Positions 18,258 through 26,797 of a stretch of 42,670 bases of DNA are shown here, one piece after another. The notes under the pieces were generated by a model. The model was not told where the DNA came from. It saw only the letters and a list, made by a program, of their open reading frames with translations, and did no database searches. The DNA is from a bacterium (GTDB taxonomy: Bacteria; Chloroflexota; Dormibacteria; Aeolococcales; Bog-877): the NCBI GenBank assembly GCA_021809895.1, contig JAJZJU010000008.1, forward strand, positions 1 to 42,670, given 5' to 3'. Every line of letters begins with the position of its first letter. Position 1 is the first letter of the stretch. Made by a program: the position numbers and the translations under genes.

Positions 18258-19648
18258 CCCGCGTCCTGATCGTCGGTGGCAGCGACGCTGGTGTCAGCGC
18301 CGGCCTGCGCGCCCGGGAACTGGCCCCTGGGGTCGAGATCACCTTGGTGGTTGCTGACGCCTATCCCAACTTCTCCATCTGTGGGATCCCCTACCACGTT
18401 TCCGGCGAGGTCCCCGACTGGCGGTCCCTGGCGCATCGCAGCCAGGGCGATCTGGCGGCCGCCGGCCTACAGTTGCTCCTCGAGCACACCGCCCAGCGGA
18501 TCGATCCGGCCGCCCGCGTCCTCACCGTCACCGACCGCGGCGGCACCGAACAGGCCCTCGCGTATGACACCCTGATCGTGGCCACCGGAGCCGTCCCCAT
18601 CCGACCCCCGATCGTCGGCTTGGACTCCCTCGGCCCGGCCGAGGGAGTCCACTTGCTGCACACCATGGACGACACCTTCGCCCTAACCGACACCCTGACG
18701 AACCGCCCCGCTGAGCGCGCCCTGATCGTCGGTGCCGGCTACATCGGCATGGAGATGGCCGACTCCCTCACCGTCCGGGGGCTATCGGTGACCGTGGTCG
18801 AAGCTCTCCCGCAGGTGCTCCCTACCGTCGACCCCGAGCTTGCCACCCTGGTCGAGGCCGAGCTGGTCGCCCACCGCGTCGAGGTCGTCACCGGCACCAC
18901 GGTCACCGAGATCCGCCAAGTTGGCCGAGAGCTAGTGGTGAGCGGCGCTGCTGGGTTCAACCGCACTGTGGATCTGGTGCTGGTCGTGGTCGGAGTGCGC
19001 CCTGATGCCGCGCTGGCAACCGCCGCGGGGGCTGCAGTTGGGGTCCGAGGGGCGCTCGCTGTGGACCCGCACATGCGCACCACCCTCCCCGATGTGTTCG
19101 CCGCCGGGGACTGCGTGCACACCCACCACCGGCTACTTCCCGAGCCCACCTACCTACCGCTGGGCACAACCGCCCACAAGCAGGGCCGAGTCGCCGGCGA
19201 GAACGCCGTCGGCGGCGACAGGACATTCGCCGGCTCGCTCGGTACCCAGGTCGTCAAGATATTCGACCTGGCCGTCGCCCGCACCGGCTTACGCCACCAT
19301 GAGGCCGCCACCGCTGGCTTCGCCCCCCGGACCGTGCCCGTCGTCGCCGATGACCACAAGGTCTACTACCCAGGCGCCCAACCGGTACAGGTGCGCATCA
19401 CCGGCGACACCCGGACCGGCCAGATCCTCGGTGTCCAGATGCTCGGCGCCACCACCACCGGCGTCGCCAAACGCATCGACACCGCCGCCGCCGCCCTCTA
19501 CCACCACATGAGGGCCGACGAGGTCTCCGACCTCGACCTGTCCTACACACCGCCCCTCGGCTCCCCCTGGGACATCCTCCAAGCTGCCGCCCAGGCCTGG
19601 GAGCGCCAGTCCCGTGCGCGACCGAGGGATCCAGTGGACGAGCGTTGA
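18254..19648 (+). CDS. FAD/NAD(P)-dependent disulfide oxidoreductase of the CoA-disulfide-reductase / NADH-oxidase-like type, coupled to arsM
   Basis: VLIVGGSDAGVSAGLRARELAP, SICGIPYHVSGEVPDW (single redox Cys), ALIVGAGYIGMEMADSL, FAAGDCVHTHH; GTGA overlap with the arsM stop. Confidence 0.9.
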   Translation: MTRVLIVGGSDAGVSAGLRARELAPGVEITLVVADAYPNFSICGIPYHVSGEVPDWRSLAHRSQGDLAAAGLQLLLEHTAQRIDPAARVLTVTDRGGTEQALAYDTLIVATGAVPIRPPIVGLDSLGPAEGVHLLHTMDDTFALTDTLTNRPAERALIVGAGYIGMEMADSLTVRGLSVTVVEALPQVLPTVDPELATLVEAELVAHRVEVVTGTTVTEIRQVGRELVVSGAAGFNRTVDLVLVVVGVRPDAALATAAGAAVGVRGALAVDPHMRTTLPDVFAAGDCVHTHHRLLPEPTYLPLGTTAHKQGRVAGENAVGGDRTFAGSLGTQVVKIFDLAVARTGLRHHEAATAGFAPRTVPVVADDHKVYYPGAQPVQVRITGDTRTGQILGVQMLGATTTGVAKRIDTAAAALYHHMRADEVSDLDLSYTPPLGSPWDILQAAAQAWERQSRARPRDPVDER

Positions 19649-20047
19649 CGGAAACTTCGCAGGCGAAAGCTGTATCCCCACCCCGGGCCCAGCGCAACTT
19701 CACCGATCCCGACTCGCACACGATGGAGACGGGCGACGGCAGATTCCACCACGGGTGCAACGCGCAAACGGTGGTGAGCGACAAGTAGGGGGCGATCCCG
19801 GCCACCAGGGCACCCAATGCTCTGGCGGTGTGGGGAAGTTGCTGCCCGTGATTGGGCAGACCAGAGCTGCTATTGCCGCTGCGGGAGCGGTGACCATGCC
19901 CCGCCAGTTGCTGGCTCAGGCCGACTACTGCTCGCAGGAGAATCTGGCCGCACCGGGTGGGCAGGAGATGCAAATCCTTCTCACCTTGTCCTGCTCGACC
20001 ACGGACATCAGTGCTCTCTTAACCAGGATTTCGAAGCCGAGGTGATT

Positions 20048-20078
20048 GAGTGGGCGAGCCCCTGGGGCTCGCCCACTC
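20048..20078. terminator. Bidirectional terminator-like hairpin between the ars cluster and the convergent MFS gene
   Basis: Perfect palindrome GAGTGGGCGAGCCCC-T-GGGGCTCGCCCACTC located between two convergent genes. Confidence 0.75.
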
Positions 20079-20089
20079 CCGGCTTTGTC

Positions 20090-21508
20090 TCAGACCGCCA
20101 CCGGGGTGCTGGCCGCCTTGGGGCTGTAACTCTCCATCGAAGCTTCCTCGAGTGTCCGGCCCATCGGCTCCGGCAGGGCCCAGAGTGTCAGCGCCACCCC
20201 AGCCACCGCCACCCCGGCGAGGATACCCAGACTCCCAGGTAGTCCCAGGTACTTGACCGCGCTGGGCATGAGCAGGGCAGCCACAAACGCCCCGGTCTTA
20301 CCCCCGGCGGCGGAGATCCCGTCCGCAAACCCCCGGAAGGCGGTTGGGAAAATCTCTGAGGGATACACGAAGGTTGTCTCATTGGGCCCGAACTCGATGA
20401 AGAAGTAGGTCAAGCCATAGATGACCAAGAACAGGACGGGGATCTTGACAATCCCGGGGACCACCCAGATCAAGCCGTAGCCTACCGCCATCATTGCGAA
20501 TCCTTGCCACTGGATACGCTTCCGCCCGATCTTGTCCATCAGCCACACGGCGACCCAGTAGCCGGGCACCGCGAAGACCGCGAAGATGATCGCAGCCACG
20601 ATTGTGTTGTGCAGCAACGAGGCCTTGCCGAAGAGCGCCTTCAGGATGATCTGAGAGGAAACCCCGTTGCCGTAGAAGGCGACGTCCATCAGCATCCAAC
20701 AGCCGGCTGTCCCGATCAGCCTCTTGATGAAGACGGGACTGGTGATGGACGGTCCACGGCCCCTGGCGCCATTTCCAGTCACCTCAGGTTGGACCGCCAC
20801 CGACTGGCCAGTGGTCCACTGGACGGCGTCGGCGGTGGCCGCCAGGTCACCCTTGATCGCCAAGCTGTACCGGGGGGTCTCCTTGATCCTGCGGCGAAGG
20901 TAGATCACCGAGATAGCCGGGACCGCCCCAAAGGCCAGCATGATCCTCCATGCGATCCCCGCCGGCACCCCAGTACCAAGCAGCAGCGAGGCGAAGAGTG
21001 GGCCCGCGAGGAGCCCGAATCCCTGCATCGCGAAGACAGTACCCACCAGCCGTCCGCGGTTGGGCCGGTTGGAGTACTCGGACGTGATCACAGCAGACGT
21101 CGCGTAGTCACCCCCGACCCCGATCCCCACCACGATCCGGCAAAGGAAGAGGGCCAGAAAGTCACCAGTGAAGGCCGAGGCAAGCGCACCTATCACCAAC
21201 AGCGCCATCTCGGTGCCATAGATCGCCTTGCGCCCAAAGACATCCATTAGACGCCCGAACAGCAGAGCTCCGATGACCGAGGCGAGCAGGGAGATCGAGT
21301 TGAGCAACGAAAGTTCCGCGAGAGACAGATGGAAGATCGGAGTGAGGATCGCGGTGACCGTGCCGATGATGAAAAGGTCGTACGCATCGGTGAAGAACCC
21401 CATTCCCGCGGTCAAGACGGTGTACCAATGTTTGGAGTTCAGCGGGGCGTTGTCCAACTTTCCGTAGAGCGCCTGGGCACTGTTCGAACTGTCACTGCCG
21501 ACTGGCAT
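20090..21508 (-). CDS. MFS transporter, PHS (phosphate:H+ symporter)-like / metabolite:H+ symporter
   Basis: TAGMGFFTDAYDLFIIGTV, LLFGRLMDVFGRKAIYG, RIVVGIGVGGDYATSAVITSEYSNRPNRGRLVGTVFAMQG. ATG 21508 preceded by GAGGAGTCTTG. Confidence 0.85.
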   Translation of the reverse strand: MPVGSDSSNSAQALYGKLDNAPLNSKHWYTVLTAGMGFFTDAYDLFIIGTVTAILTPIFHLSLAELSLLNSISLLASVIGALLFGRLMDVFGRKAIYGTEMALLVIGALASAFTGDFLALFLCRIVVGIGVGGDYATSAVITSEYSNRPNRGRLVGTVFAMQGFGLLAGPLFASLLLGTGVPAGIAWRIMLAFGAVPAISVIYLRRRIKETPRYSLAIKGDLAATADAVQWTTGQSVAVQPEVTGNGARGRGPSITSPVFIKRLIGTAGCWMLMDVAFYGNGVSSQIILKALFGKASLLHNTIVAAIIFAVFAVPGYWVAVWLMDKIGRKRIQWQGFAMMAVGYGLIWVVPGIVKIPVLFLVIYGLTYFFIEFGPNETTFVYPSEIFPTAFRGFADGISAAGGKTGAFVAALLMPSAVKYLGLPGSLGILAGVAVAGVALTLWALPEPMGRTLEEASMESYSPKAASTPVAV

Positions 21509-21660
21509 CAAGACTCCTCATATAGCTGGGCGCGGCGAATGCCGCGCACTGACAGGAATGACGTCACCGCTAAAAGTTGCTGCAGCCAAGGTTCCGGCCG
21601 CTCGGCCGTCCCAGCCTCGCTCGGTGTTCTATAGAGGTCCTCCCCAAGTGGCCGATATAC

Positions 21661-21732
21661 AACCACGTCAGTTTCCGGCGGCGTGGTTATGAAGTGGTTA
21701 AGTGACAAATCACGAGACGTGCGCTAACCACT
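21661..21732. promoter_or_regulatory. Cluster of four GTGGTT(A) half-sites in both orientations in the divergent MFS / iron-ABC intergenic region
   Basis: AACCAC 21661-21666, GTGGTTA 21683-21689, AGTGGTTA 21693-21700, TAACCACT 21725-21732. Confidence 0.5.
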
Positions 21733-21910
21733 TGCCCCTCACTGGGCTGGAACGTCTTGTGGTTCGGCGTGCTGCTCGCCATCCCGTGCAACCGCCGAAG
21801 TGGATCAGCCTAAGGCTACTTTCCGACCGCCGCTGACCCTCGCCGAATCGCCGGATATCTCCTGCCACGTCCCTCAACCATCTTGTCCCTCCCTCATAAC
21901 TCCTCCTTAA

Positions 21911-21970
21911 CGGTGGCCCCGGTAGCTTTGCGCCAGTCGGCTGACGGCACGGCGCTTAGTAGCGCCACCG
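21911..21970. promoter_or_regulatory. Compact structured element (possible cis-regulatory RNA; strand undetermined)
   Basis: Outer arms CGGTGGC/GCCACCG (21911-21917/21964-21970); inner hairpin GCCaGTC-GGCT-GACGGC (21932-21948); alternative hairpin GGCGCT-TAGT-AGCGCC (21951-21966) that competes with the outer helix. Confidence 0.4.
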
Positions 21971-22002
21971 CAGCACCGCACGCTAGGACCTGGGAGGGAC
22001 GG

Positions 22003-23064
22003 ATGAAAATCGGACTTAGGTTACGCCACCGACTAAGGCCACTCGCTGCCAGCGCGGCAGTGTTGGTTGCCACGGCCATCGCGCTCAGCGGGTGCGGGGC
22101 CACCACCACGCAGGCAAGTTCCAAAAAGGTGCCCCTGATTGTGTACGCCGCCGAGGGCTACGACGCCAACACTGTGGCCGCATTTCAGAAGAAGACAGGC
22201 ATTCCCACTAAGCTCCTGGACGACTCCACAGGTCCACTGCTGGCCAGGATTGAGGCCGAGATCAACAATCCACAATGGGGGCTGCTCTGGGTGGATGGCG
22301 ACGAGGCCTTCGCGGCTCTCGACAGGCAGCACTATCTGGTGCGCGGCTTCGAGCCCAAGGCCAACTGGACGGCAGCGGCCCTCAAGGTGATTCCCTCGGA
22401 TCACAGCTATATCCCCACGGGCTTCACCGCCATGCCAGCGGTGGTCTACAACTCCAAGGTAGTGACGCAGCCGCCAACCTCGTGGTCGGACCTGCTCCTG
22501 CCGCAATGGAAGAACGCCGTGGGCATGAACAATCCGGCCATCTCCGGCCCGACTTATCCTTTCGTAGCCGGGATGATGCAGCACCTGGGCGGAGTGAGCA
22601 ACGGGGAGAACTACTTCCGGCAGCTGAAACTGAACGGGCTCAAAATCTTCGACACCAACGGGGTGACTCTCACGGCTCTCACCCAGGGGCAGATCAAGCT
22701 GGCTCTGGTCCAGAACTCGGCCGGGATTGGGGCCGCCTACCAGAACCCCAACCTGAAGGTGGCATACCTCAGCCCCGTCACCCTGCTCCCGTCGGTGATT
22801 GGGATCGACGGCAAGGCATCCCACCAGGAGCAACTCGAGGCGGAGGAGTTCGTCAACTACGTGTTCTCTGCGGCCGGCCAGCACCAGCGCCTGATCGGCG
22901 ACCCCCACGGGGACTCGCTCTTCTGGCCGGTGGTGGAGGGGTACCCGCAGTCCCAACTGGTCCCATCGTTCTCCTCGGTCCCGTACCAGATCCTCAACGC
23001 CTACACCTGGGGCCCGCGGGAGTCCGCCATCGACCAGTGGTTCACCTCCAACATCGTCTCCTGA
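22003..23064 (+). CDS. ABC transporter substrate-binding lipoprotein, Fe(III)-binding (FbpA/AfuA)-like
   Basis: Lipobox-like VATAIALSGCG; LIVYAAEGYDANTVAAFQKKTGIPTKLLDDSTGPLLARIEAE; TGFTAMPAVVYNSKVVTQPPTSWSDLL; start ATG 22003 after GGGAGGGACGG. Confidence 0.85.
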   Translation: MKIGLRLRHRLRPLAASAAVLVATAIALSGCGATTTQASSKKVPLIVYAAEGYDANTVAAFQKKTGIPTKLLDDSTGPLLARIEAEINNPQWGLLWVDGDEAFAALDRQHYLVRGFEPKANWTAAALKVIPSDHSYIPTGFTAMPAVVYNSKVVTQPPTSWSDLLLPQWKNAVGMNNPAISGPTYPFVAGMMQHLGGVSNGENYFRQLKLNGLKIFDTNGVTLTALTQGQIKLALVQNSAGIGAAYQNPNLKVAYLSPVTLLPSVIGIDGKASHQEQLEAEEFVNYVFSAAGQHQRLIGDPHGDSLFWPVVEGYPQSQLVPSFSSVPYQILNAYTWGPRESAIDQWFTSNIVS

Positions 23065-23070
23065 GAACAG

Positions 23071-24843
23071 GTGGCCGTGATCGCTAGGTGGCATCGATGG
23101 ACTCTCACAGGCTGGGGGCTGTGGACAGCAGCCCCCAGCCTGGTGGTCGGGGCAATTCTCGTCGTCACGCTCGCTTTCCCGGTGGGGTTCTTCCTGCTGG
23201 TGGCATTCTCGCCTCGTCTCTTCTCCCAAGGCCCCGCGTGGTTGACCATCGGCAGCTTCGTCTCCGCGGTGCATGGCGGCGTTCTACTGGGACTGGTCAA
23301 CTCCATTTTGGTGAGCTCCATAGCGGCACTGGGCGCGTTGCTGGTGGGACTGCTGCTGGCCTGGTTTACCCACCGTTCCAACCTGGTGGGCCGGTGGTTC
23401 TGGCCCTTCTTGATCTGGGCGGTGCTGATGGCACCCTCCTACCTGGTTTCCCTGGGCTGGGAGCAGCTGCTGGTCAGTCATGGCGCCTTCTGGGACCTGG
23501 GTTTCCGGGTCCCCTGGCTGACCTCGATCTTCTTTGGACCGGTAGGGGTGGTGTTCGTTTACGTACTGAAGGGGGTCCCCTTCGCCTACCTCACCACGTC
23601 GCTGGCGATGGCCGCTCTGGGAGGCGAGTTCGATGATGCCGCGCGGATCCACGGTGCCGGACGCTGGGCGGTCTGGCGGATCCTGCTCCCGATGATGGCA
23701 CCGGCCGTCTGGTCGGCCTTGGCTCTGGTCTTCGCCGAGACCATCAGCGACTTCGGGGTCGCCTACACCCTCGCCGCCACCAGTAAGTTCCAGCTCGCCA
23801 CCTACACCCTCTTTGGGGCCGTCGACAACTTTCCCAGCCAGTTCCCGATTGCGGCGGCGGTGGGATGGATGCTCATCGCGGCGGTGGGGCTGGCGCTCTT
23901 CGCGCAGTCCAGAGCATTGCGGGGTCGGGTCTACGGCGCCCTCAGCGGGAGGACCCGGCAACCGGTGCGAGTGGTGCTGGGGAAACGGGGACAGCTCGCT
24001 GGCCTGGCGCTGCTCGGGACATACTTTGGCCTGGCCCTGGGGGTGCCGACCGTCGGGGCGGTGGTTGCATCCCTGCTCAAGACCTCCAGCAGCGGGTCCG
24101 GCGTGAGCGGGCTCACGCTGCAGTACTACCAGGGGCTCGGCCAGCTGGGGCACTACCAGGGGCTCGGCGAGGCCGGGGCGCTCTCGTCGTCCATGGGGTA
24201 CTCAGCTGAGCTGGCCACGGCTGTGGCGACCCTGGTGGCGCTCACTGCGGTCCCCCTGGCCATCTACTTGACGCGGGGACGCGGAGGCATCACCGCCCGG
24301 TTCGTGGATCTCCTGCTCCTGGCAACGGTCGCTCTCCCCGGCATCGTCCTGGGCGCCGGGTACATTTTCGCCTACAACCTGCCACTCATCAATCAAATCG
24401 GGATCCGCCTGTACGGCACCACTCCGCTGCTGGCCATGGCGTACTTCGCGGGCGCGCTCCCGACCGCCACTAGGGTCCTGATGGGCCCGGTGGCCCAGGT
24501 CGACCGCTCGCCGGTCCAGGCTGCCCGCGTGCATGGCTCATCGCAGATCGGTGCGGTGAGGGATGCCGTGGTTCCGGTGGTGAGCCGCAGCCTCGTCTGG
24601 GCCTGGATCCTGACCTTCACGGGAGTGCTGTTCGAGCTGCCGGTTTCTCAGCTCCTGTACCCGCCCGGCTCGCCCACGCTCTCCGTGGCGCTCACACACG
24701 CCCTGGCCCTCAACTCGTACGGTCCAGGTACAGCGATGTCGGTGGCCTCAGTGGTCTTCGCCCTGGCCGTGGTGGGGTTGGTTCTGGTGGCCTACCGGCT
24801 CCTCACCCCGAAGGGATGGCGGCAGGTGGGGGCGACGCGATGA
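23071..24843 (+). CDS. ABC transporter permease with two fused permease domains, FbpB-like
   Basis: 590 aa, about 12 hydrophobic segments, two EAA-type motifs: EFDDAARIHGAGRWAVWRILLPMMAPAVWSAL and SPVQAARVHGSSQIGAVRDAVVPVVSRSLVWAW. Confidence 0.88.
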   Translation: MAVIARWHRWTLTGWGLWTAAPSLVVGAILVVTLAFPVGFFLLVAFSPRLFSQGPAWLTIGSFVSAVHGGVLLGLVNSILVSSIAALGALLVGLLLAWFTHRSNLVGRWFWPFLIWAVLMAPSYLVSLGWEQLLVSHGAFWDLGFRVPWLTSIFFGPVGVVFVYVLKGVPFAYLTTSLAMAALGGEFDDAARIHGAGRWAVWRILLPMMAPAVWSALALVFAETISDFGVAYTLAATSKFQLATYTLFGAVDNFPSQFPIAAAVGWMLIAAVGLALFAQSRALRGRVYGALSGRTRQPVRVVLGKRGQLAGLALLGTYFGLALGVPTVGAVVASLLKTSSSGSGVSGLTLQYYQGLGQLGHYQGLGEAGALSSSMGYSAELATAVATLVALTAVPLAIYLTRGRGGITARFVDLLLLATVALPGIVLGAGYIFAYNLPLINQIGIRLYGTTPLLAMAYFAGALPTATRVLMGPVAQVDRSPVQAARVHGSSQIGAVRDAVVPVVSRSLVWAWILTFTGVLFELPVSQLLYPPGSPTLSVALTHALALNSYGPGTAMSVASVVFALAVVGLVLVAYRLLTPKGWRQVGATR

Positions 24844-26048
24844 CCCTCTCCGAGACCGCGGACACCCAATCCCTCGAGCCGGTACTGGTCGCCGTCGGAC
24901 TGACCAAGTTTTACCAGGATGTGCGGGTGCTGGACGGCATCGACCTCGCCGTTCTCCGCTCCAGCTTCGTCGTGCTCCTGGGGCCGTCCGGCTCGGGGAA
25001 GACGACTCTCCTGCGCTGTATCGCCGGGACCGAGCGGCTGAGCTCAGGGACCCTCCACATCGCGGGCCGGGAGGTGGCCGGTCCGGGGGTCCACCTGCCC
25101 CCAGACCGCCGCCACCTCTCGATGGTCTTCCAGGACTACGCTCTGTGGCCCCACATGTCCGTGGCCGAGAACGTGGGCTTCGCTCTCCGACGGCTCGCGG
25201 TGCGGGGGAGTGAGCGACGCACTCGAGCGCTCCAGATGCTGGAGCGGGTGGGCATGTCGCACCTGGCGGACCAGTACCCCGGGAGGCTGTCCGGGGGGCA
25301 GCAGCAGAGGGTGGCGCTGGCACGGGCGCTGGTGGGGGAGTCCCCGCTACTCCTCTGCGACGAACCGCTCTCCAACCTGGACGCTCACCTCCGAGAGCAG
25401 CTGAGGGTCGAGATCGCCACCTTGACGCGGGACAGCGGCGCCACCGTGATCTACATAACCCACGACCAGCAGGAGGCCTTCTCGCTCGCGGACCAGTTGG
25501 CGGTCATCCACCAGGGCCGGATCCTGCAGATCGGGCCGCCTGAGCAGGTCTACCGCCTGCCCGCCAACCCATTCGTGGCCCAGTTCACCGGTCTGGCCGG
25601 TTCCATGGATGCCCACGTGGTCGGCCGCACGGGTCCGGAGCGGGTTCGGGTCCGCTGCGGAGAGGTGGAGCTGGAGGCCACCGCCATGGGTGATCCCCGG
25701 CCCGGGGAGGCGGCCCAGGTGCTGCTGCGGGCCGACGCCCTCTCGCTCGGCCCGAGTGGGTTCGGGGCGCTCTGCGGAGTGGTGAGGGATTCCTCGTTCC
25801 GCTCCGGCGCCTACGACCACGTGGTGGACATGGCACAAGGTTTCCGACTGACCGGGGTGCGGTCCAACACCCGGGCGGCCAGGGGGTCGAACGTGGTGGT
25901 GCTGATCGACCCGGTCGGTTGCCTCGCCTTTCCCTACCGGGATGGCGTCGAGCGCCTGGACGCCGTCAGCCCCGACCAGCCGCGCCTGCCAGAGGGAGTG
26001 CCGGCGTGGCCGACCGAGAGGGCCGATCTCATGGGGTCGCCCGGGTGA
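24840..26048 (+). CDS. ABC transporter ATP-binding protein, FbpC/PotA-like
   Basis: Walker A GPSGSGKTT, LSGGQQQRVALARAL, LLCDEPLSNLDAHLREQLRVEI, TOBE-like C-terminus; ATGA overlap with the permease stop. Confidence 0.93.
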   Translation: MTLSETADTQSLEPVLVAVGLTKFYQDVRVLDGIDLAVLRSSFVVLLGPSGSGKTTLLRCIAGTERLSSGTLHIAGREVAGPGVHLPPDRRHLSMVFQDYALWPHMSVAENVGFALRRLAVRGSERRTRALQMLERVGMSHLADQYPGRLSGGQQQRVALARALVGESPLLLCDEPLSNLDAHLREQLRVEIATLTRDSGATVIYITHDQQEAFSLADQLAVIHQGRILQIGPPEQVYRLPANPFVAQFTGLAGSMDAHVVGRTGPERVRVRCGEVELEATAMGDPRPGEAAQVLLRADALSLGPSGFGALCGVVRDSSFRSGAYDHVVDMAQGFRLTGVRSNTRAARGSNVVVLIDPVGCLAFPYRDGVERLDAVSPDQPRLPEGVPAWPTERADLMGSPG

Positions 26049-26797
26049 CCGCCACCGTCCTCGTCGGGTTAGCGGTCTTCGCCGCCTGTGCTGTGGAGAT
26101 GGTGGAAGCCCTCACCATCGTCCTCGCTGCCGGCCTCACCCGGGGCTGGCGGTCCGCCCTGGAAGGTTCGGCCCTCGCGGTGCTGGTGCTGGCCGCGATC
26201 GTGGCCGCAGTGGGTCCGGCCCTGATCCACCTGATTCCCATGTCGGTGCTCCGCGTGGTCGTGGGCAGCCTCCTCCTTGTCCTGGGCCTGCAGTGGCTGG
26301 GGAAGGCGATCCTGCGGGCCAGCGGCCACAAGGCGCTCCGCGACGAGGTCGCCATCTACAAGCGCGAGGTGACCCGGCTGTCGGGCCTCCCCCTGCGGGG
26401 CTCCGGCCGGGATGCCGCCGGCTTCGTGATCAGCTTCAAGGGCGTATTCCTGGAGGGCCTTGAGGTGGTGATGATCGTCCTTACCCTGGGTCTCAGCTCC
26501 GGCAATCTCGGTGTCGCGGTGATCGGGGCCGGGTCAGCCGTCGTCCTGGTGGGGATCGTCGGCGCGGTGCTGGCGCGCCAACTCAGCGAGGTGCCCGAGA
26601 ACTCCATGAAGATGGGAGTCGGGCTGATGCTGGTTACCTTCGGCACCTTCTGGGGTGGTGAGGGCGCGGGGCTGCAGTGGCCGGGTGCCGACCTGGCCCT
26701 CTTCGGGCTCTTGGCCCTGTATGGGGTTACCGCCTGGGTTGCGGTGGGGTTGCTCACTCGAAGTCGCCGGCAGTCGGGCGCTGCGGAGACCACATGA
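26006..26797 (+). CDS. Multi-TM membrane protein resembling COG4280 / FTR1-like permeases (start 26006 or 26045)
   Basis: Two acidic TM motifs EMVEALTIVLAAGL and FLEGLEVVMIVLTLGL, reminiscent of the paired REGLE-type motifs of FTR1; about 6-7 hydrophobic segments; coupled to the upstream ATPase. Confidence 0.75.
   Translation: MADREGRSHGVARVTATVLVGLAVFAACAVEMVEALTIVLAAGLTRGWRSALEGSALAVLVLAAIVAAVGPALIHLIPMSVLRVVVGSLLLVLGLQWLGKAILRASGHKALRDEVAIYKREVTRLSGLPLRGSGRDAAGFVISFKGVFLEGLEVVMIVLTLGLSSGNLGVAVIGAGSAVVLVGIVGAVLARQLSEVPENSMKMGVGLMLVTFGTFWGGEGAGLQWPGADLALFGLLALYGVTAWVAVGLLTRSRRQSGAAETT

Noticed and set aside
19614-20045. 143-aa plus-strand ORF after the flavoprotein
   Set aside because: Overlaps the end of the flavoprotein gene in another frame, low-complexity and without recognisable motifs; probably non-coding.
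20090-21508. MFS gene as the missing arsenic efflux pump (ArsJ-like)
   Set aside because: Its N-terminal motif points to PHS/metabolite symporters, there is no neighbouring GAPDH gene as in arsJ loci, and it is transcribed convergently with the ars genes.
21911-21970. c-di-GMP-I (GEMM) riboswitch call on the minus strand
   Set aside because: Only GCAAAGCTAC resembles the consensus; the GGCAAAC block and the second helical domain are missing and the following ORF is 7 codons, so I report only a structured element of unknown class.
22033-23274. 413-aa minus-strand ORF antisense to the iron SBP gene
   Set aside because: Shadow of a convincing SBP frame, no domain recognised.
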